In this document: positions 4,749-10,118 of the stretch, piece by piece
How the letters are laid out: every line of letters begins with the position of its first letter
How positions within the stretch are numbered: position 1 is the first letter of the stretch
Assembly: GCA_964474635.1 (NCBI GenBank)
Contig: CAYYTT010000138.1
Location: 1-10,118 of the forward strand
Length of the DNA stretch: 10,118 nucleotides
Source of the DNA: CAYUYV01 sp964474635
Lineage (GTDB): Bacteria; Pseudomonadota; Alphaproteobacteria; JAJFIK01
Direction of reading: 5' to 3'
Translations under genes and position numbers: made by a program
The notes under the pieces: generated by a model
Told to the model about the DNA's origin: nothing
What the model saw: only the letters and a program-made list of their open reading frames with translations
Database searches by the model: none

Positions 4749-6440
4749 TCAGTCAGGGCGCCGTTTCAAGATCATCAGGGCAATGACACACATTAAAGCC
4801 AGCGCGAGGGCCGGCGTATCGCGCCACCGGCCATAGCCGGTACGCGGCTGTGCGACTGGCAGGGCCGCATCGAGGAAGCCACGCTCATGGAGCGCCAGCT
4901 TGGCACGCACACGGCCCACCCCGTCGATCACGGCGGAAATGCCGCCATTGGCCGCCCGAACTACCGGCAGGCCCTCCTCAATGGCGCGCATGCGGGCGAT
5001 GGAGAAATGTTGACGCGGTCCAATGCTGTTCCCGAACCAGGAATCGTCCGTGACATTGACGATCCACTCCGGGCGCTGACCGGCATCAATCACTTGTCCT
5101 GGAAAAATGATCTCATAACAGATGACCGGCGCCGCAAGGGGTGCTCCCGGTACAGAGAGACGCCGCGCGCCGTCTCCGAAAGACATGCCGCCCACTTCCT
5201 GGGCCACCTTCTGGATGCCGATCCGGTTCAAGGTCTCCGCCCAGGGAACATATTCTCCGAAGGGCACCAAGTGACGCTTGTCATAGCTTGACAGGACCTG
5301 TCCGTCCGCGTCCACGACGAGAAAGCCATTGTAAAAGCGGTATTGCCCCGCCTTCTCCGCCGGTTCGGCGCGCAGCGACCCGGCCAGGAGAACCGCATCC
5401 GGGCCGAGCGCCTGGGCAACCTGCGAGAGCCAGGCCCGGTTGCGGGCGAGCAGGCCCGGGGGCGCGCCCTCCGGCCAGATCACGTGGGTGACACCGGCGT
5501 CCGCCGCCCCGTCCGTCAGGTCGATCAGGCGCTGCCAGATCACGTCGCGGTTGGCACGGATCATGCGCTCCTGCTGCGGCGTATTGGGCTGCACGAGGCG
5601 CAAGGTCACATCGGACACGGTGTCCGCGCCGGCGCCGGCAATCCGCAAGGACCCGGCGAGAAAAAGACCGGCGAAGACCGCCGTCAGACCCGCAGGCACG
5701 GCAAGACGCCGCCTTAAGTCCCGCGCGCTTGCCACGCCATCACCGAGACAGGCGAAGCTTGCGGCCCAGGCCACCGTCAGCCCGGAAAGGCCATAGCTGC
5801 CCAGCCACGCGGCGCTCTGCGCGACCGGCAGGGTGCCAATCCAGCTCAAGGCCACCAGGTTCCACGGAAATCCCGTGAACAAATGCCCACGCAGCCATTC
5901 CGCCAACAGCCACAGGGCCGCCACCAGCAGGACACGGCTCACGGCGCCCGGACGCCACAGGACCATGGCCGGCGCCATGAGGGCCGTCAGGAAAAAGGCC
6001 AACCCGGCGGGCAGGATCGTGATGGCGAACGGCATCAGCCAGGCAAAGGTCTGCGCGTCGACGAGAAAAGCTTCACCGATCCAGGCCAAACCAGGAAACA
6101 GAAAGCCAAAAGAGAACAGCCAGACGGTCCAGGCGCCCCGGCGCATGGCCTGCCCGAGGGGGCGAGCCCTTGCGCCATCAAGCAGCCAGACGAGCACCGT
6201 GAAGCTGACGATCAGGATCGGGCTGAAAAAAAACGGCGCCATGGCGAACACGCTCAGCGCGCCCGCCCCGACGGCCGTCGCCGCCCGGCGCCAGCCGGTG
6301 AGGCCTGTAATCAGACGGCGCAGCTGCGCCAAGCGGGCCCATGCGGCGAACAGGGGCCCCGGAAGGCTTCCGGCCGCGGCCTCACCTTGGCCGGTCGGCC
6401 AAACCGCATCCCTGTTCTCTTGCCCCGCGGACCACGCCAT
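4749..6440 (-). CDS. lnt: Apolipoprotein N-acyltransferase Lnt
   Basis: Lnt adds the third acyl chain to the N-terminal cysteine of lipoproteins at the periplasmic face of the inner membrane, using phospholipid as donor. The 563-aa product has a hydrophilic N-terminal region of about 50 residues and a bundle of membrane helices between roughly 52 and 266, including the family motif EWLRGHLFTGFPWN (181-194). A periplasmic nitrilase-like domain follows, and a final membrane helix lies near 543-557. The catalytic triad is present: Glu324 (IWPEGAPPG), Lys388 (YDKRHLVPFGEYVP) and Cys441 (VICYEIIFP). The start is the ATG at 6440 with AAGGAGA about 7 nt upstream; an in-frame TAA lies upstream of it. 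It follows corC as in the E. coli ybeZ-ybeY-ybeX-lnt order, but a 21-bp repeat array separates them. Confidence 0.96.
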   Translation of the reverse strand: MAWSAGQENRDAVWPTGQGEAAAGSLPGPLFAAWARLAQLRRLITGLTGWRRAATAVGAGALSVFAMAPFFFSPILIVSFTVLVWLLDGARARPLGQAMRRGAWTVWLFSFGFLFPGLAWIGEAFLVDAQTFAWLMPFAITILPAGLAFFLTALMAPAMVLWRPGAVSRVLLVAALWLLAEWLRGHLFTGFPWNLVALSWIGTLPVAQSAAWLGSYGLSGLTVAWAASFACLGDGVASARDLRRRLAVPAGLTAVFAGLFLAGSLRIAGAGADTVSDVTLRLVQPNTPQQERMIRANRDVIWQRLIDLTDGAADAGVTHVIWPEGAPPGLLARNRAWLSQVAQALGPDAVLLAGSLRAEPAEKAGQYRFYNGFLVVDADGQVLSSYDKRHLVPFGEYVPWAETLNRIGIQKVAQEVGGMSFGDGARRLSVPGAPLAAPVICYEIIFPGQVIDAGQRPEWIVNVTDDSWFGNSIGPRQHFSIARMRAIEEGLPVVRAANGGISAVIDGVGRVRAKLALHERGFLDAALPVAQPRTGYGRWRDTPALALALMCVIALMILKRRPD

Positions 6441-6486
6441 GTGTCGTCTCCTTGCCCCTCTGGGCTGGTCTTAATGCTTTCGCTCG
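6441..6486 (-). promoter_or_regulatory. lnt 5' flank with ribosome binding site
   Basis: This short unique segment lies between the repeat array and lnt. On the minus strand it carries AAGGAGA (about 6448-6454), a good Shine-Dalgarno for the ATG at 6440, and an in-frame TAA upstream. A promoter is not evident, so lnt probably depends on transcription through the repeat array from corC. Confidence 0.65.
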
Positions 6487-6723
6487 CCTCAGCCCTTAGC
6501 TCTTGGCCGTCAGCCCCAGGCTCTTGGCGTTCAGCCCCAGGCTCTGGGCGTTCAGCCCCAGGCTCTGGGCNNNNNNNNNNNNNNNNNNNNNNNNNNNNNN
6601 NNNNNNNNNNNNNNNNNNNNNNNNNNNNNNNNNNNNNNNNNNNNNNNNNNNNNNNNNNNNNNNNNNNNNNGGCGTTCAGCCCCAGGCTCTGGGCGTTCAG
6701 CCCCAGGCTCTGGGCCGTCAGCC
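6487..6723. repeat. 21-bp tandem repeat array (minisatellite), interrupted by an assembly gap
   Basis: Exact copies of a 21-bp unit beginning GTTCAGCCCC and ending GGCTCTGGGC are at 6529-6549, 6550-6570, 6674-6694 and 6695-6715. A near-copy with two differences is at 6508-6528, a degenerate one at 6487-6507, and a partial one at 6716-6723, which contains the corC stop codon. Each unit holds CCCAG-GCT-CTGGG, a 5-bp hairpin with a 3-nt loop. The central part is replaced by Ns, so copy number is unknown. The array fills the corC-lnt spacer and would be transcribed in the operon mRNA. Confidence 0.95.
6571..6670. other. Assembly gap of 100 Ns inside the repeat array
   Basis: Exactly 100 Ns, flanked on both sides by copies of the same 21-bp unit. 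If the array is uninterrupted, the hidden length must be 21k minus 3 (81, 102, 123 and so on). One hundred does not satisfy this, so the number is a scaffold placeholder and not a measured length. Confidence 0.95.
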
Positions 6724-7839
6724 TTGCGCGGAGCCGTCCGCAGGCGCCTTGCCCGGCGTGACCTTCAAGATGCGGATCCGGCGCGCGTCGGCCTCGACCA
6801 CCTCGAAATCGTAGCCCCTCGGGTGACGAATGATTTCGTGGCGCCCCGGCACCCGGCCCGCCAAGGTAAAGACAATGCCCCCCAGGGTGTCGACTTCTTC
6901 TTCATCCTCATCGAGCGTCAAGTCGTAACCGGTCCGCGCGACGAAATCCTCGATCTCCATGCCGGCGTCGGCCCGGTAGCCGCCCTCGGGCAGGGCCGTG
7001 AATTCGTGCTTCTCGGTCGTGTCGTGTTCGTCCTGGATTTCCCCAAAAATCGTCTCCATGAGGTCCTCGAAGGTCACGAGGCCTTCCGTGCCGCCATATT
7101 CATCGATCACGAGCGCCATGTGGACCCGCTGGGCCTGCATCTGCGCCAGCAGATTGGCCACGGGCATGGACGGTGGCACGAACAGCACCGGCCGTTTGAG
7201 CTTTAGCCAGTTGATCTGGATATCCTGGGGCGCAGCGTAGCCGGGTTCGCCCAGTTCGTCCCCTTGGGCCCGTACGGTCCTGAAGTCCACGCCTTCCGCC
7301 GGGCCTTCGTTGAGAAGGCCGCTCGGCGTCGCCTGACCGAGGGGCAGCGCGTCGGCGGGCAGTGCGGACGGCCCGCCGCAGGGGGGCGAGACGGGCTTGG
7401 GCAGCGGCGTTGCAAAACAGGCCAGCACATCCTTGATGTGGATCATGCCCACCGGGTCATCGAGCGTGCGCTGATAAATGGGCAGGCGGGAATGGTTCGC
7501 GTCTCGGAACAGGTCGACGAGATCCGAAAACGACGTGGACGCCTCAACGGCAATGATGTTCACCCGTGGCACCATCACGTCCTCGACCCTCTTTGAGCGG
7601 AAGCTCAGCAGGTTGAGGAGCATGGAGCGTTCGGTTTCGTCGAGCGGCCGGTCCGCATCCGGATGGTCAAGAACGAGGTCCGCGACACTCGGGTCGTCCC
7701 CCTCGCTGCGCTCACGCCTGAGCCGGCGTCGCAGGTCGCGTTGGAATCGGCCGAGAAGCCCCGAAAATGCGGGGCCGCTCGGCTTTCGACTGCCGTCTTC
7801 GCCGTCCTGGTCGGAAGAAGCCATGCCGGTGTCAATCAT
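6718..7839 (-). CDS. corC: CBS-domain protein of the CorC/HlyC family
   Basis: The product is 373 aa, starting MIDTGMASSDQDGEDG. After a basic N-terminus, LLSFRSKRVEDVMVPRVNII opens the CBS pair: CBS1 is about 83-143, and CBS2 about 213-272 with the family signature HMALVIDEYGGTEGLVTFED (240-259). A CorC/HlyC transporter-associated domain is at about 280-360. There are no membrane helices, so it is the short soluble form linked to metal-ion efflux or resistance; the exact function in this neighbourhood is uncertain. The start is the ATG at 7839 with GGAGA just upstream, overlapping the end of ybeY by 8 bp. The frame is open further up, but there it runs antiphase to ybeY. Unusual is a proline/glycine-rich stretch of about 65 residues (144-208) between the CBS motifs. 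The stop codon lies inside the first, partial repeat unit. Confidence 0.92.
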   Translation of the reverse strand: MIDTGMASSDQDGEDGSRKPSGPAFSGLLGRFQRDLRRRLRRERSEGDDPSVADLVLDHPDADRPLDETERSMLLNLLSFRSKRVEDVMVPRVNIIAVEASTSFSDLVDLFRDANHSRLPIYQRTLDDPVGMIHIKDVLACFATPLPKPVSPPCGGPSALPADALPLGQATPSGLLNEGPAEGVDFRTVRAQGDELGEPGYAAPQDIQINWLKLKRPVLFVPPSMPVANLLAQMQAQRVHMALVIDEYGGTEGLVTFEDLMETIFGEIQDEHDTTEKHEFTALPEGGYRADAGMEIEDFVARTGYDLTLDEDEEEVDTLGGIVFTLAGRVPGRHEIIRHPRGYDFEVVEADARRIRILKVTPGKAPADGSAQG

Positions 7840-8356
7840 CGTATTCTCCGTGGAGGTCCAGCCCTTCGCCGGACCGTGTCTCGCCATAGGGGTCGGGGAT
7901 GCCCAGGTCGGCAAGGATGCGCACCTCAAGGGCCTCCATGATGTCTGCTTCATCCTGTGACTGATGGTCGTGACCCAAAAGATGAAGCAGTCCGTGGACG
8001 GTGAGGTGCGCCATATGATGGCCCGGGATCTTGTTCTGCTCGTCCGCTTCGCGCAGCACCGTTTCGCAGGCCAGCACGATATCGCCGAGCGGCCTTGCGT
8101 CCGGTTCCGTGAAGGCCGCACCGGGCAGGGGCGCGGCGGGGAAGGCGAGAACATTGGTGGGCGCGGGTTTGCCCCGGAACCGGCCATTGAGGTCCGCGAC
8201 GGCCGCATCGGCGTCAAGTTGCAGGCAAACCTCGTCGCCGGGGCGCAGTCCGGTGTGCCGGGCCAGGATCGCGTCATAGGCATCCTGAGCAACGCGCGCC
8301 GCATCGAAGGGCACGCGCTCCCAGGCCTCATCCGCGATGGTGATCTCAAGTGGCAT
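7832..8356 (-). CDS. ybeY: Endoribonuclease YbeY
   Basis: YbeY is a zinc-dependent single-strand RNA endonuclease needed for 16S rRNA 3'-end maturation and ribosome quality control. The 174-aa product has the metal-binding signature HGLLHLLGHDH at 121-131 (His121, His125, His131). It also has the upstream conserved block NGRFRGKPAPTNVLAFP (57-73), containing the expected arginine, and GDIVLACE (91-98). Length is normal for Alphaproteobacteria. The ATG at 8356 overlaps the phoH end by 11 bp, and the gene end overlaps corC by 8 bp, so the three are translationally coupled. GGAG lies about 11 nt upstream of the start. Its position directly after the PhoH ATPase matches the known ybeZ-ybeY pairing. 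Confidence 0.96.
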   Translation of the reverse strand: MPLEITIADEAWERVPFDAARVAQDAYDAILARHTGLRPGDEVCLQLDADAAVADLNGRFRGKPAPTNVLAFPAAPLPGAAFTEPDARPLGDIVLACETVLREADEQNKIPGHHMAHLTVHGLLHLLGHDHQSQDEADIMEALEVRILADLGIPDPYGETRSGEGLDLHGEYDD

Positions 8357-9377
8357 GGCCGCCCGATCTCCGTGATGCCGGTGGGTCGGCGGCCCGATTA
8401 TAGGCGTGGACGATGCGGGCCACGAGCGGGTGGCGCACCACGTCTTCCTCGTTAAACCGCACGAATGCCACGCCCTCCACGCCGTTCAGCACCGACGTCG
8501 CCTCCACAAGGCCCGACACCTGACCCGGTGGCAGGTCGACCTGACTCGGATCGCCCGTGACCACCATGCGCGAGCCTTCGCCCAGACGCGTCAGAACCAT
8601 TTTCATCTGCATGGTGGTCGTGTTCTGGGCCTCGTCCAGGATCACGAAAGCGTTGCTCAAGGTCCGCCCCCGCATGAAGGCAAGCGGGGCGACCTCAATG
8701 TCGCCGGCGCCGAGCCGGCGCTGCACCTGATCGCCGATCATGGTGTCGTTGAGGGCATCGAACAGGGGGCGCAGGTAGGGATCGACCTTCTCGCGCATGT
8801 CACCGGGCAGAAAGCCCAGGCGCTCACCGGCCTCAACGGCAGGGCGCGACAGGATCAGGCGATCCACATCCCGCGACAGCAAAAGGCTCACCCCATAGGC
8901 CACCGCGAGATAGGTTTTGCCCGTGCCCGCCGGGCCGATCCCGAAAACGAGTTCGTGGTCCCGAAGCGCTTCCATATAGACACTCTGGGTCGGCGAGCGC
9001 GGTTCGATGACTTTTTTCTGGGTCCGGATGGCAACATCCGAAGGCGGACGTGTGCCACCCATGACGAGCCGCAATGCGCCGGCCACGTCGCCCTCATCGA
9101 GCACGCGGCCGTCCTCGACCCGGGCGCTCAGGCGGCGCAGGACCTCAAGGCTCAAGGCCACCGCATCCGACGGGCCCTTGATTTCGATCCGGTCGCCGCG
9201 CGGAAACAGGACCACATTCAGCTTCTGCTCAATCAGGGCGAGATGCCGGTCGTTCTCACCGCACAGCAAAGCCTGGCTTGCTGAATCCGGACACTGAAAA
9301 ACCTGTCGGCCCTGTTCGGCCCCATAGGAGTCTGCGTTCAAGGGATCGTAGCCTCGGCCCGGTCCGCGTCCGCTCAT
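8346..9377 (-). CDS. ybeZ: PhoH-family ATPase (YbeZ type)
   Basis: This is a 343-aa cytoplasmic P-loop ATPase thought to act with YbeY in RNA metabolism. An N-terminal KH-like region (about 40-110) precedes the ATPase. Walker A is GPAGTGKT (148-155) and Walker B is FVILDEAQN (244-252). Other PhoH blocks are ILSRPAVEAGERLGFLPGD (175-193) and VVTGDPSQVDLP (272-283). The ATG at 9377 overlaps the miaB stop in an ATGA junction, with GGAGG about 10 nt upstream. The C-terminus overlaps ybeY by 11 bp. The first 30 residues are poorly conserved, but the start is well supported by the junction. Often annotated simply as phoH. Confidence 0.95.
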   Translation of the reverse strand: MSGRGPGRGYDPLNADSYGAEQGRQVFQCPDSASQALLCGENDRHLALIEQKLNVVLFPRGDRIEIKGPSDAVALSLEVLRRLSARVEDGRVLDEGDVAGALRLVMGGTRPPSDVAIRTQKKVIEPRSPTQSVYMEALRDHELVFGIGPAGTGKTYLAVAYGVSLLLSRDVDRLILSRPAVEAGERLGFLPGDMREKVDPYLRPLFDALNDTMIGDQVQRRLGAGDIEVAPLAFMRGRTLSNAFVILDEAQNTTTMQMKMVLTRLGEGSRMVVTGDPSQVDLPPGQVSGLVEATSVLNGVEGVAFVRFNEEDVVRHPLVARIVHAYNRAADPPASRRSGGHAT

Positions 9378-10118
9378 TGTTCGGCTGCCTCCGTGGCAAG
9401 GACGCCGGCCAGGGAATTGGGCTGGGCCTTCGTGATCTTCACCGGCCGGATGGCCCCGAGCGCGGCCTGGGGCGCCTCCACATGCACCGCCTGGAGATAG
9501 GGGCTGCGCCCGATCAGTTGGCCGTCATGGCGGCCTTTGCGCTCAAAGAGCACGGGCACCGTCCGGCCAGCCGTGGCACCGTTGAAGGCATCGGCCTGGG
9601 CACGCAGCACCTCCTGAAGCCTGGCAAGGCGCTCGCTTTTGAGGTCCTCTGCCACCTGAAGGTCCTGGGCGGCGGCGGGTGTGCCGGGGCGCGGGGAGTA
9701 TTTGAAGGAAAAGGATTGGGCGTATCCCACCTCCTCCACAAGGGCCATCGTGGCCTCAAAATCCCGGTCGCTCTCGCCTGGAAAGCCGACAATGAAATCG
9801 GACGACAGGGCAATGTCGGGGCGGGCCGCACGAATGCGCTCGACAAGGCGCAGATACTCTTGTGCGGTATGCTGACGGTTCATGGCCGCGAGCACCCGGT
9901 CCGAGCCTGATTGGACGGGCAAATGGAGATAGGGCATCAGGGCCGGCACATCCCCATGGGCCGCGATCAAGTCCTCGTCCATATCGCGCGGGTGGCTGGT
10001 GGTGTAGCGGATACGCTCAATGCCCACCGTTTCGGCCAGATACCGGCACAGCCTGGCCAGTGACCACACGGTGCCGTCCGGGCCCTCGCCGTGATAGGCG
10101 TTCACGTTCTGGCCGAGC
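9374..10118 (-). CDS. miaB: tRNA-2-methylthio-N6-dimethylallyladenosine synthase MiaB (C-terminal part)
   Basis: MiaB is a radical-SAM methylthiotransferase that converts i6A37 to ms2i6A37 in tRNAs. The gene enters from the right edge, so only the last 247 residues are present. They begin LGQNVNAYHGEGPDG, the block following the radical-SAM cysteines, which are therefore outside the window. Family motifs are YTTSHPRDM, LPVQSGSDRVLAAMNR and DFIVGFPGESDRDF. A C-terminal TRAM domain follows (GRTVPVLFERKGRHDGQLIGR onward), which binds RNA. The frame is intact to the stop at 9374, which overlaps the phoH start by 4 bp. The order miaB-ybeZ-ybeY-ybeX-lnt is the same as in E. coli. Confidence 0.95.
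   Translation of the reverse strand, partial: LGQNVNAYHGEGPDGTVWSLARLCRYLAETVGIERIRYTTSHPRDMDEDLIAAHGDVPALMPYLHLPVQSGSDRVLAAMNRQHTAQEYLRLVERIRAARPDIALSSDFIVGFPGESDRDFEATMALVEEVGYAQSFSFKYSPRPGTPAAAQDLQVAEDLKSERLARLQEVLRAQADAFNGATAGRTVPVLFERKGRHDGQLIGRSPYLQAVHVEAPQAALGAIRPVKITKAQPNSLAGVLATEAAEQ

Noticed and set aside
6487..6723. CRISPR array
   Set aside because: The units are directly adjacent with no spacers, the unit is only 21 bp, and there are no cas genes.
5883..6761. Plus-strand 292-codon frame with a heptapeptide repeat running through the array
   Set aside because: It is antisense to the lnt 5' end and to the tandem array. All three plus frames are open in the repeat because the 21-bp unit has no stop on that strand; there is no domain and it crosses the Ns.
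7840..8349. Upstream extension of corC giving a 543-aa protein
   Set aside because: The extension reads ybeY DNA in another frame and has no family similarity; the ATG at 7839 has a good Shine-Dalgarno and overlaps the ybeY stop.
8406..9284. Plus-strand 292-codon frame
   Set aside because: Antisense to the PhoH ATPase with intact Walker motifs; histidine/alanine-rich shadow frame.

Overview
The window is a stretch of alphaproteobacterial core genome. GC content is high, all ten recognised genes are on the minus strand, and the order on that strand is miaB > phoH (ybeZ) > ybeY > corC/hlyC > lnt > xre-type regulator > metK > trmB > rimP > nusA. This order, the PhrR-like regulator between lnt and metK, and the MetK and TrmB sequences all fit an Alphaproteobacterium, possibly Rhodospirillales-like. 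The genus cannot be read from this sequence. I see no transposase, integrase, CRISPR array, rRNA or tRNA.

Region 1 (10118 to 4749, read leftward) is an RNA-maturation and envelope operon. It holds the end of MiaB (tRNA methylthiolation), the PhoH-type ATPase, the YbeY endoribonuclease, a CBS-domain CorC/HlyC protein and Lnt (lipoprotein N-acylation). The first four genes overlap by 4 to 17 bp, so they are translationally coupled. CorC and Lnt are separated by 277 bp that contain a 21-bp tandem repeat array broken by exactly 100 Ns. The phase of the repeat on the two sides shows that the N count is a placeholder.

Region 2 (4748 to 3187) holds a short Cro/CI-type regulator between two gene-free stretches. 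The upstream one (4288-4748) is clearly AT-richer than the rest and carries small inverted repeats. The downstream one (3187-3840) is GC-rich and full of potential hairpins, including a nested three-tier structure just after the regulator and several more in the metK leader.

Region 3 (3186 to 1) is metK-trmB, which overlap by 11 bp: the SAM synthetase is followed by a SAM-dependent tRNA methyltransferase. A near-perfect intrinsic terminator follows. Then comes the start of the classical rimP-nusA translation/transcription operon, with nusA cut by the window edge. Regulator, metK and trmB all begin with non-ATG codons.

Most of the window is ordinary housekeeping DNA. The points worth a second look are the unresolved 21-bp array, the structured region between xre and metK, the AT-rich regulator upstream region, and a proline-rich insertion between the CBS motifs of CorC. 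I did not find a convincing new multi-gene system.
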